Below are positions 1 to 6,258 of a stretch of 9,190 bases of DNA, one piece after another. Both the position numbers and the translations under genes were made by a program. The stretch spans positions 1 to 9,190 of the forward strand of contig JAGVBL010000137.1 of NCBI GenBank assembly GCA_020059785.1, in the 5' to 3' direction. Below the pieces are notes generated by a model. The model was not told where the DNA came from. It saw only the letters and a program-made list of their open reading frames with translations, and did not search any database. The first letter of the stretch is position 1. Each line of letters opens with the position of its first letter. The DNA is from Ignavibacteriales bacterium. GTDB lineage: Bacteria; Bacteroidota; Ignavibacteria; Ignavibacteriales; Melioribacteraceae.

Positions 1-383
1 AAAAAAAAATATTGAAAGAAATTTCTCTTATTGATAGAGAAATAGAAAACTCTGAGGCAAAGAAAAAAACACTTTTAGATAAAAAAAGCATGTTGTTCGA
101 AACAATTACATCGGGACAAATAAAAGTTTACGAGTTTAAGAGTGCCAGAATGCATATAAGAAATTTGGAAAAAGATGTTCATAACATTGAAAAAAAAATC
201 ATTGAATTGAAGCAGAGGAGAGAACAGAAACACACAGAATTGATTCAAAAGAAAAAAGAATTGAAAATTTTTGAAACACTAAAAGAGAATAAACAAGAGG
301 AATTTTTCTTCGAAAATAATAGAGAAGAATTAAAACAAATGGATGAAATAGCTATAAGTAATTTTATAAGGAAGGAAGAATGA
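1..383 (+). CDS. fliJ: Flagellar export protein FliJ, 5' end cut by window
   Basis: FliJ is a soluble coiled-coil protein of the flagellar type III export machinery. It sits in the FliI ATPase ring and helps escort export chaperones to the gate. What is seen: almost the whole visible protein is charged heptad-like helix rich in Lys and Glu, broken by a TSGQI turn and a following segment (YEFKSARMHIRNLEKDV) that lines up with the usual central hinge of FliJ; the tail ends ELKQMDEIAISNFIRKEE. The first possible initiator in the window is a TTG at 12, but the frame is open to the left edge (KKIL before KEIS). FliJ proteins are normally about 140-150 residues with a basic FRFxLxxLLxLR-type N-terminus, and roughly 25 residues of that are absent. 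So I treat the gene as starting upstream of base 1. Its stop overlaps the next start by ATGA (380-383), indicating one transcript. Family call is by architecture and context, since FliJ sequences diverge strongly. Confidence 0.85.
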   Translation, partial: KKILKEISLIDREIENSEAKKKTLLDKKSMLFETITSGQIKVYEFKSARMHIRNLEKDVHNIEKKIIELKQRREQKHTELIQKKKELKIFETLKENKQEEFFFENNREELKQMDEIAISNFIRKEE

Positions 384-988
384 AAGATAAACTGATATAT
401 GGAATGATATTGCTTATTGCTTTTATTTTAGTTACCGGTGCAATGTATTATGGAGCTTCGAGCTATAAAAATATTTTTGCGCTCGATTTCTCACAGGTGA
501 AACCTGATACTTTACAAACAAAAACAGAAAAACCGTCTGTTGCAGAAAATAAGCAAACTGAACAGGTACCTGTTATTGCAAAAAACGACAGTCTGAAAAA
601 CTCGCCAGCAACTAATAGAGTTAGTCCGGAACCCGCAGATGTTAAAATAAGTGCTTCTGCTTTTTCTGATAGTTCTAAAGCCATTTTTCAAGAACTTAGA
701 AAGATAAAAGAACTTTTAGAACAAAAGAGTCAGACCGTACCTGCCCAGGCTTCTGTACCCGATTTAACAAAAAAGAATTCGATTAAGGATAGTGTGTATA
801 GCAAGTGGATAAAAAACTCTGTAAAACTCTATGAAACAATGGATTCTAAAAAAGCCGCTAAAATAATTCAGGGTTATAACGATAATGTAGCAAGAGATAT
901 AATTTTTTCTATGAAGAAGAAAAAGGCAGCTGAAATAATCGCAGAATTTAAACCAGAATTAGTGAACAGAATTATAAGTGTAGAATGA
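380..988 (+). CDS. MotE-like flagellar membrane protein (MgtE_N-like C-terminal domain)
   Basis: This 202-residue protein has one N-terminal membrane segment (about residues 6-26, IYGMILLIAFILVTGAMYYG), a low-complexity Lys/Thr/Ser/Pro linker (about 38-95), a short predicted helix (FQELRKIKELLEQK, about 104-117) and a compact C-terminal helical domain (about 143-202). The last contains MDSKKAAKIIQGYNDNVARD and KKKKAAEIIAEFKPELVNRI, the two-helix repeat style of the MgtE intracellular N domain. Proteins with this plan next to fliJ and fliK are annotated as MotE or YlxF. MotE in Sinorhizobium is a periplasmic chaperone for the motility protein MotC; whether this protein does the same is not shown by sequence. 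Related MgtE_N/FliG-like folds suggest a role near motor or switch proteins. The start ATG at 380 overlaps the fliJ stop and has a good purine-rich Shine-Dalgarno (AAGGAAGGA, 368-376). It overlaps fliK by ATGA at 985-988. Confidence 0.75.
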   Translation: MKDKLIYGMILLIAFILVTGAMYYGASSYKNIFALDFSQVKPDTLQTKTEKPSVAENKQTEQVPVIAKNDSLKNSPATNRVSPEPADVKISASAFSDSSKAIFQELRKIKELLEQKSQTVPAQASVPDLTKKNSIKDSVYSKWIKNSVKLYETMDSKKAAKIIQGYNDNVARDIIFSMKKKKAAEIIAEFKPELVNRIISVE

Positions 989-3228
989 ACCTAAATCCAT
1001 TATTCTTTAATAAACTTTCAAAGGACTCAATTCCTTTTAATTCCAGCTCTTCCGGAATTGGTGGGCAACCATACCTGTTTGCAGATATAATTAATGTTAA
1101 AGCCGAAGAAATCAATGATGGCAACCAGGAAGCGGTTCAAAATCCTCTGGATATACTACTTTCTAATGTAAATGATATTGATATCGAAATTCCTGTTACC
1201 GATGGCTTGATGAATCAATTAAAACTTATTATTAATGAGTCATCTGCCCGGATAGAAAATATTAATAAGGAAATTTATCAACTTGATGAGGCAAGCTTAA
1301 CTAAAACAGATACCATCATTAATGAAGAATCTTTGATTGCTTTTATTGCCGGTATTAATCAGATCATTAATACAGATCCTAAAAAACTTACACTGGTTAA
1401 TGATGTCAATTCAGTAAGTTTAACTGAAGAACCTTCCGGGGTAGAAAATCCGGATTTACAGAACGAATTATTAACATTAGATATAATTGAGAATGAGCTG
1501 CAAAAGCACCATTCTGTTAAATTCTCACTTAAATCCTCTACAGAAAAAATAACTCTTCAGATCTCCGCTCCCAATAATGAAGTGGCTGCCGGAAATGATC
1601 TAAAAAATATCTCGACTTATTTCCAAAATGGAAATATAAATCCGGAAAATAAAGCGCAATTAATTTTTGAAAATTATGATTTACCGGCTGACTTAAATAC
1701 TGACTATAATGGAAACGAATTAAAATCAATTGCAAATAATGATATAGAAGATCCCGATGTATTGAAGACACCGGCAAACCCAAAGTTAGAAATTAAGAAC
1801 GAAGCGGTTGAACCAGTTGTCGATAATACCAAGAAATATCAGGTGAAGATTGTTCACGCTGAAACAATTAATCAGGTTACAAGAAAAGAGACCGGTATTA
1901 AGATTCCGTTTATTCTGGATATAAAAACTTCCAAAGAAATCGGTGAATTTTTAAGCAAATACAATTTCCAGGATTCTCAAACTCTCAAAAACGAGGATTC
2001 TGAAACACTTTCATCTAATGATAAATCAGTAAATAATATTCAGAAAATTAATACTGGAATTCTGAACAAGGATGAAATGCAGTATGAAAATAAACTTATG
2101 TTTATAAAAGGTAAGGAATGGATTGATAATGATAATGAATCTGAGCCTAATGAGATGAAGCGGACCGGATCCGAATTTCTTAGAGCAATAAAAATTGAAT
2201 CAGTTGAAAAACCGAATAACGAATTAAGCGTTAAATCTAATTTCGAAAATATTCCGGTAGAAAAATTTACTAACGAAATAAAAAGTAATGATAGCAACCA
2301 GTCAGATACCGCCAAAGAAATTAATTCCGGCGTAAAAATTACTATTGAGCAGCAATCGGTTAAAAAAACTGATGTACATGATAAAGAGATAAAAGCTGTT
2401 GATGACCTTGCAAAAGCTATTACAAATGAACCGCATAAACCGAAGAAGGAAGATGCTAAAGTTGAAGTGAACAAGGACGAAGCTGCAGTTGTAAGTAAAA
2501 ATCCTGAAGTTGAAAAAACTTCTAAACAGAACGAACCGAATAATGTTTTGCAGGTAAGTTCTGAAAAAAACTATATTGAAGAAACATCTTACAATCATTC
2601 TAATGATTCAAGCAAGGATAGCAAAGAAAATAATTCTAAATTAGAAAAAGCTGTATCAGACGATATTAAAACCGATGATAATGTAACGCAACCAAAGATT
2701 ATTAAAGATCAACCTAAACATCCTGATGTAGTTAATCCCCATCTATTCGATAAAAAAACTGTTCAGGTTAATGATCTTAACTCGAAAATAATCTCAACAG
2801 CAAGCGCATTTACTGAAACGGTTAAGAAGGTTAAATCTTCGGAAATAGTTTCTGAGATAAATAAATACCTTAACACTAACGAAAAGCAAAGTATTACATT
2901 TCAACTAACACCAAAAAACCTGGGAACAGTAAAACTAACCGTTGATTACATTGATAATGCTTTGCAAGCTACTATCGAAGTTGAAAATGAACAGATTAGA
3001 CAAACTGTTCAATCGAATATAGATCAGTTAAAAACGACATTACAGAATAATGGTATTCAAATTAACAATCTTAATGTGAACTTAAGTAGCGGGGAACAGA
3101 AAGCGCATAAGCAATTTTCTAACAAAAGAAAGAATTATGGCGGGAATACTGATTCCAAAGTTGAACAAAAAAGTGATCTTACCGGAAAGAAAAAATTAGG
3201 TTATAACACTTACGAGTATTTAGTATAA
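985..3228 (+). CDS. fliK: Flagellar hook-length control protein FliK
   Basis: FliK is exported during hook growth, acts as a molecular ruler, and flips the export gate protein FlhB from rod/hook to filament substrates. What is seen: a 747-residue protein with a long N-terminal and central part (to about residue 610) that is hydrophilic and probably largely disordered, rich in Asn, Lys, Glu, Asp and Ser, and a compact conserved C-terminal domain (about 620-705). That domain contains QSITFQLTPKNLGTVKLTVD, followed by an IEVENEQIRQTVQSNIDQLK segment and NGIQINNLNVNLSSG, the signature of the Flg_hook (FliK C-terminal) domain. A basic tail follows, rich in Lys. The length is well above the roughly 400 residues of Salmonella FliK, with all the extra in the ruler part. 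Start at 985 overlaps the previous stop (ATGA) and lacks a clear Shine-Dalgarno, so translational coupling is likely. Frame is open throughout with no sign of decay. Confidence 0.93.
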   Translation: MNLNPLFFNKLSKDSIPFNSSSSGIGGQPYLFADIINVKAEEINDGNQEAVQNPLDILLSNVNDIDIEIPVTDGLMNQLKLIINESSARIENINKEIYQLDEASLTKTDTIINEESLIAFIAGINQIINTDPKKLTLVNDVNSVSLTEEPSGVENPDLQNELLTLDIIENELQKHHSVKFSLKSSTEKITLQISAPNNEVAAGNDLKNISTYFQNGNINPENKAQLIFENYDLPADLNTDYNGNELKSIANNDIEDPDVLKTPANPKLEIKNEAVEPVVDNTKKYQVKIVHAETINQVTRKETGIKIPFILDIKTSKEIGEFLSKYNFQDSQTLKNEDSETLSSNDKSVNNIQKINTGILNKDEMQYENKLMFIKGKEWIDNDNESEPNEMKRTGSEFLRAIKIESVEKPNNELSVKSNFENIPVEKFTNEIKSNDSNQSDTAKEINSGVKITIEQQSVKKTDVHDKEIKAVDDLAKAITNEPHKPKKEDAKVEVNKDEAAVVSKNPEVEKTSKQNEPNNVLQVSSEKNYIEETSYNHSNDSSKDSKENNSKLEKAVSDDIKTDDNVTQPKIIKDQPKHPDVVNPHLFDKKTVQVNDLNSKIISTASAFTETVKKVKSSEIVSEINKYLNTNEKQSITFQLTPKNLGTVKLTVDYIDNALQATIEVENEQIRQTVQSNIDQLKTTLQNNGIQINNLNVNLSSGEQKAHKQFSNKRKNYGGNTDSKVEQKSDLTGKKKLGYNTYEYLV

Positions 3229-3239
3229 GGAATTGAAAA

Positions 3240-3920
3240 ATGGTTAATAATATAACTAACACTGCTGCTTCTGCTGATGTAAAACCAAACAAAGGAACAT
3301 TGGGAAAGGATGATTTCTTAAAACTGATGATTCAACAGCTTAAAAATCAGGATCCGCTTAATCCTCTCGATGGAACAGAGTATGCTTCGCAGCTTGCTCA
3401 ATTTAGTTCATTAGAACAGCTGACGAATTTAAATTCCTCCATTACAAAAAGTATGGATGTTAATTACCTTCTTACTCAATCAATAAATAACACAATGGTT
3501 GCTACATTGATTGGTAAGGAAGTAAAAATAGACGGCAATAATTTAAATGTAGTAGGTCAGGAAAAAATTGAAGTTGGTTATAACCTACCGGCACAAGCCA
3601 AAAGTGTTGTAGTTAAAATAAAGGACTCAAACGGAAATGTTGTCCGCTTATTAGATGGATCTGTTGAATCGGGAAGGTCTAAAGTTTCCTGGGATCTTTG
3701 CGATAATAATGGTGAGAAAGTAAAAAATGGAAATTATACATTCGAAGTTGAAGCATACAGTATGAGCGGTGAGAAGTTAACATTATCTACATATAAAATC
3801 GGTTTAATTGATGGTGTTCGTTTTACTGATAAAGGTTCAATGTTATTAGTAGGCGGAGCCGAATATTCTATTTCCGATATTCTCGAGATTTTAAATTCAT
3901 TAAACAACGGAGGTAATTAA
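3240..3920 (+). CDS. flgD: Flagellar hook assembly (cap) protein FlgD
   Basis: FlgD is the cap at the tip of the growing hook, needed for FlgE polymerisation; it is exported and then replaced. What is seen: 226 residues, a usual length. The N-terminal FlgD motif lies at about residues 22-65 (GKDDFLKLMIQQLKNQDPLN, then TEYASQLAQFSSLEQL), among the best conserved sequences of the family. The C-terminal part (about 85-222) is beta-rich with VVVKIKDSNGNVVR, SGRSKVSWDLCDNNGEKVKN and GNYTFEVEA, matching the FlgD Tudor/Ig-like (FLgD_Ig) module. The gene starts 11 bases after fliK, with an AAGGA Shine-Dalgarno (3227-3231) that overlaps the fliK stop. It ends in a TAATG one-base overlap with the next gene. 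No anomaly seen. Confidence 0.96.
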   Translation: MVNNITNTAASADVKPNKGTLGKDDFLKLMIQQLKNQDPLNPLDGTEYASQLAQFSSLEQLTNLNSSITKSMDVNYLLTQSINNTMVATLIGKEVKIDGNNLNVVGQEKIEVGYNLPAQAKSVVVKIKDSNGNVVRLLDGSVESGRSKVSWDLCDNNGEKVKNGNYTFEVEAYSMSGEKLTLSTYKIGLIDGVRFTDKGSMLLVGGAEYSISDILEILNSLNNGGN

Positions 3921-4297
3921 TGACAGAGATTAATGGCGTATCTGTCCCCTTTATCCCGATTGTTGGTAATACCGAAGTAGGCAGAAAGAGCTTCGATCCT
4001 GTTTCATCATCATTCGATTCTATTTTCAAACAAGAATTAGAGAAAGTTAAATTCTCTAATCATGCTATTAAAAGACTGGAATCGCGCAATATTCAATTAA
4101 GCGAAACAGACTTAGAAAAAATTCAAAGTGCTGTTGAAAAAGCCGAGTTGAAAGGAGCAAAGGATTCATTAGTGATGATGGAGAACACGGCATTCATCGT
4201 TAATATTCCTAATAAAACAGTTGTAACAGCGATGGAAGTAACAGGTTCAAATGAGAACGTATTTACCAACATAGACAGTGTGGTTTTTGCATTTTAA
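3920..4297 (+). CDS. Small flagellar operon protein, TIGR02530 / Flagellar_put type
   Basis: This 125-residue soluble protein is recognised by its C-terminal two-thirds: FSNHAIKRLESRNIQLSETD, then KAELKGAKDSLVMMENTAFI, then PNKTVVTAMEV and NENVFTNIDSVVFAF. This is the pattern of the family called flagellar operon protein TIGR02530 (Flagellar_put), which typically sits between flgD and flgE, as here. The N-terminal 45 residues are variable and Ser-rich. There is no signal peptide or membrane segment. Its molecular job is not established as far as I know; fixed placement beside the hook cap and hook genes suggests a part in hook assembly or in handling hook-type export substrates, which is inference. 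The start ATG at 3920 shares a base with the flgD stop and has a strong GGAGGT Shine-Dalgarno (3909-3914) inside the end of flgD. It is the last gene before the structured gap upstream of flgE. Confidence 0.85.
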   Translation: MTEINGVSVPFIPIVGNTEVGRKSFDPVSSSFDSIFKQELEKVKFSNHAIKRLESRNIQLSETDLEKIQSAVEKAELKGAKDSLVMMENTAFIVNIPNKTVVTAMEVTGSNENVFTNIDSVVFAF

Positions 4298-4315
4298 TTA
4301 ATTAACAATAAACAA

Positions 4316-4376
4316 CGGAGCGGGACCTTCCGAGGACGCTCCAGATCTGGCTGACCGACTGAAGCCGGATCAATCC
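4316..4376 (+). promoter_or_regulatory. Two-hairpin structured leader upstream of flgE
   Basis: The 91-base gap between the preceding gene and flgE is much more GC-rich than its surroundings and folds into two adjacent stems. Stem 1 pairs GGAGCG (4317-4322) with CGCTCC (4337-4342), with an inner CCT/AGG stem (4326-4328 with 4333-4335) closing a TCCG loop (4329-4332), a UNCG-type tetraloop in RNA. Stem 2 pairs GATCTGGCT (4344-4352) with AGCCGGATC (4363-4371), nine pairs including one G-U, around a ten-base loop. The Shine-Dalgarno of flgE follows six bases later. There is no T-run after either stem, so it does not look like an intrinsic terminator. It matches no riboswitch consensus I can recall, including c-di-GMP-I. 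It may be an mRNA processing or stability element, a protein-binding leader or a regulatory RNA; the pairing is seen, the function is inference. Confidence 0.55.
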
Positions 4377-4383
4377 AAGGAGG
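4377..4383 (+). promoter_or_regulatory. Strong Shine-Dalgarno of flgE
   Basis: AAGGAGG lies five bases before the flgE ATG, followed by an A-only spacer. It is the longest match to the 16S anti-Shine-Dalgarno in the window, where fliK, fliL and fliM have little or none. It fixes the flgE start and fits a highly translated structural gene. The CCTTC of the first leader hairpin (4327-4330 with flanking base) could pair weakly with GGAGG, so occlusion by an alternative fold is possible but unproven. Confidence 0.8.
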
Positions 4384-4388
4384 AAAAA

Positions 4389-6059
4389 ATGGCACTCTTA
4401 ACTTCACTTTTCGCAGGTGTATCCGGTTTACGCAATCATCAATCAATGATGGACGTTATCGGTAATAACATTTCTAACGTAAACACAATCGGCTTCAAAG
4501 GTTCGCGTGTAACTTTTAGCGATACTTTCAATCAATTTGTTAAAGCCGGTACTAACCCGACCGAAACAACGGGCGGTACTAACTCTTTCCAGGTTGGTTT
4601 AGGTATGAAAATTAACTCTATCGATCGTAACTGGAATCAAGGTACTTTCGAAAGAACAGGAATTACAACTGACTTAGGTTTACAGGGTCAGGGTATGTTC
4701 GTATTAAAGAGCAACGGGCAAAGCTTCTTCTCAAGAGCCGGAGCATTTATTTTTGATGCCGATGGTAAATTAGTAAGTCCGCAGAATGGTGCCGTTGTTC
4801 AAGGTAAAGTTGCAAGTCAGGAAGGTGTAATACCTCCGGGCAATAACTTAGAAGATATAGTAATTGATACTAACCTTAAATTACCTGCTGTTTCAACAAC
4901 AAATATTAAATGGGGCGGTAACTTAAAAAGTAACTCTGAATTAACACGAACACAAAAAGTAATTCAGAGAGGTAATATCAACTCTTCTGCATTAGCTGTT
5001 GGCGATTCTACCGCACCATCTATTGCAACTGTATTCAATGAATATGGTAATCCTTATAAATTAGAAATTACTTATGAAAAGACTGCCGCCAATACATATA
5101 CACTTAATTGGACTTTGAAAGATGATGAAGGAAATAATGTAGATAATGGTCAAATAACAGGTCTGGTTTACGCAGATAACGGTTCAGGTGTATTTGGTTT
5201 AGATGCAGCATCTCTGGCTAAATTTGACGGTACTGCAAACAGAGTAAATATTCCAGCATCCAATATTGATTTTGTTTTCGATGCTACAACAGTAACTCAA
5301 AATTCAAGTACTGCTACATTAAGTGTATCGGCAGATAACAACAGAATACCTAATGTAGTTAGCGGTTCAGTTACAATTTTCGATTCTTTGGGAACAGCAC
5401 ACCAGGTTACATTAAAATTCACAAAGATTGATGATAATTTATGGACATGGACAGCCGGCGTTCCCGGTCAAAGTACAATCGATGGTAAACCGCTTTCAAC
5501 CTCCGGAACAATACTGTTTAATGCCGATGGTACAATTGATCCTGCAAACATTTCTCCAAACAATCCTCAATTAACATTCGTCCCAAAAGGCGGTGCTAAT
5601 ACTGCAGTTATAGATCTCGATTTTGGTTCAGGATTTGGCGGTGTAACACAGACTTCTTCCAGCTCTGTAGTAAGCGCTCTTTATCAGAACGGTTCTCCAT
5701 CAGCTTCGTTATCCAATATCAATATCGATCAGTACGGAAATATTGTTGGTATCTTTTCAAATGGTAGTTCAAGAAACTTAGCTCAGGTAATGGTTGCTAC
5801 ATTTAACAACCTAAACGGTTTAATAAGTGTAGGAGACAACATGTATTCAGCATATGCAAACAGCGGTGAACCAAGAATAAGCAGTTTGGGTGAAGAGAGC
5901 GGAACAACTGTTCAATCAGGTGCTCTTGAACAATCGAATGTTGACTTATCAGAAGAATTCACAAGAATGATTGTATCTCAAAGAGGATTCCAGGCAAACG
6001 CACGAGTAATAACAACGGCAGATAATTTACTTCAGGAAATTACAAATCTAATAAGATAA
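4389..6059 (+). CDS. flgE: Flagellar hook protein FlgE
   Basis: FlgE polymerises into the hook, the curved joint between rod and filament outside the cell; it is exported without a cleaved signal. What is seen: 556 residues. The N-terminal rod-type D0 motif (SLFAGVSGLRNHQSMMDVIG, then NNISNVNTIGFKGSRVTFSD) covers about residues 5-45. A LGLQGQGMFVLKSNGQSFFSRAG-like stretch (about 96-118) is typical of the hook/rod D1 region. The variable middle includes a FlgE D2-like segment (about 320-440, FDSLGTAHQVTLKF). The C-terminal D0 helix (QSNVDLSEEFTRMIVSQRGF, then QANARVITTADNLLQEITNL) is the Flg_bbr_C signature. It is longer than the 403-residue Salmonella protein, with the extra in the surface domains. 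Asn codons lean to AAC, unlike the AAT-rich fliK, which suggests high expression. The gene is isolated by structured gaps on both sides. The hook-type D2 and position after flgD favour FlgE over FlgF or FlgG. Confidence 0.95.
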   Translation: MALLTSLFAGVSGLRNHQSMMDVIGNNISNVNTIGFKGSRVTFSDTFNQFVKAGTNPTETTGGTNSFQVGLGMKINSIDRNWNQGTFERTGITTDLGLQGQGMFVLKSNGQSFFSRAGAFIFDADGKLVSPQNGAVVQGKVASQEGVIPPGNNLEDIVIDTNLKLPAVSTTNIKWGGNLKSNSELTRTQKVIQRGNINSSALAVGDSTAPSIATVFNEYGNPYKLEITYEKTAANTYTLNWTLKDDEGNNVDNGQITGLVYADNGSGVFGLDAASLAKFDGTANRVNIPASNIDFVFDATTVTQNSSTATLSVSADNNRIPNVVSGSVTIFDSLGTAHQVTLKFTKIDDNLWTWTAGVPGQSTIDGKPLSTSGTILFNADGTIDPANISPNNPQLTFVPKGGANTAVIDLDFGSGFGGVTQTSSSSVVSALYQNGSPSASLSNINIDQYGNIVGIFSNGSSRNLAQVMVATFNNLNGLISVGDNMYSAYANSGEPRISSLGEESGTTVQSGALEQSNVDLSEEFTRMIVSQRGFQANARVITTADNLLQEITNLIR

Positions 6060-6097
6060 TCTTGATTGATCCCGTTAGATAATCTTGATTGATCCCG
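6054..6097 (+). repeat. Perfect 21-base tandem direct repeat at the flgE stop
   Basis: Two identical 21-base copies lie at 6054-6074 and 6077-6097, separated by TT, so the period is 23. Each starts AGATAATC and ends TTGATTGATCCCG. The first copy contains the last Arg codon and the TAA stop of flgE, so it looks like a tandem duplication of the gene's 3' end. GATT-ATC in copy 1 can pair with GAT-AATC of copy 2 (6064-6071 with 6078-6084, one bulged base), giving a small hairpin. The core GATTGATCC is also complementary to 4367-4375 in the flgE leader. Repeat identity is seen directly; any function is unknown. Confidence 0.9.
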
Positions 6098-6137
6098 GCG
6101 CCTCTCATACTTAAATTTAAGTTGGGGGGCGCTCCCC
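6097..6137 (+). terminator. GC-rich hairpin after flgE, possible terminator or 3'-end stabiliser
   Basis: GCGCCTC (6098-6104) pairs with GGGGCGC (6126-6132), seven pairs including one G-U, and 6097 with 6133 can add another G-U. The enclosed loop contains a perfect 14-base palindrome, ACTTAAATTTAAGT (6109-6122), which can form an inner stem. A competing fold pairs GGGG (6124-6127) with CCCC (6134-6137). Only three T follow before ATAAAAA, so an intrinsic terminator would be weak. A role in partial termination or in protecting the 3' end of flgE mRNA fits equally well. Of the 199-base gap around it, the remainder (about 6138-6229) is AT-rich and shows no gene or convincing promoter. Confidence 0.4.
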
Positions 6138-6229
6138 TTTATAAAAACCGCGTTTGTTGAAATCCCTCAATTGCTCAATATTAGCCACAATTTTCTTCAA
6201 AATTTTCGAAAAAACCGATATTTCAAGCT

Positions 6230-6256
6230 TTTTTCAATGGCATCATTATTGAAAAA
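6230..6256 (+). repeat. Inverted repeat immediately upstream of fliL start
   Basis: TTTTTCAAT (6230-6238) and ATTGAAAAA (6248-6256) are perfect nine-base reverse complements around a nine-base loop, ending two bases before the fliL ATG. There is no Shine-Dalgarno in front of fliL, so this arm occupies the place where one would be. It could be an operator for a regulator or a weak RNA hairpin limiting fliL initiation. The stem is almost all A-T and may be chance in AT-rich DNA. Confidence 0.4.
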
Positions 6257-6258
6257 TT

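Noticed and set aside
2040..2474. Minus-strand reading frame of 144 codons opposite fliK
   Set aside because: A shadow of the Asn/Lys/Glu-rich FliK frame; its Ser/Phe/Leu-rich product matches no family.
2041..2700. Possible internal repeats or phase errors in the low-complexity part of fliK
   Set aside because: Composition is biased, but I found no periodic repeat and the frame stays open to the conserved C-terminal domain.
4316..4371. Intrinsic terminator between the TIGR02530 gene and flgE
   Set aside because: Neither stem is followed by a T-run; the sequence continues into a Shine-Dalgarno and A-rich spacer.
4316..4383. c-di-GMP-I, guanidine-II or other known riboswitch upstream of flgE
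   Set aside because: The conserved loop sequences of these classes are not present; only generic stem pairing is seen.
6203..6212. Perfect palindrome TTTTCGAAAA in the gap before fliL
   Set aside because: Ten-base AT-rich palindromes arise often by chance and it lies at no defined distance from a promoter.
6198..6221. Sigma-28-like promoter: CAAA with ACCGATAT (6214-6221, six of eight matches to GCCGATAA)
   Set aside because: Distance between the two elements is three bases too short and the -35 part is weak; such matches are common in AT-rich DNA.
6239..6252. Sigma-54-like promoter TGGCAT-N5-TTGA before fliL
   Set aside because: Spacing fits, but the critical -12 GC is GA and the start would fall inside the fliL coding region.
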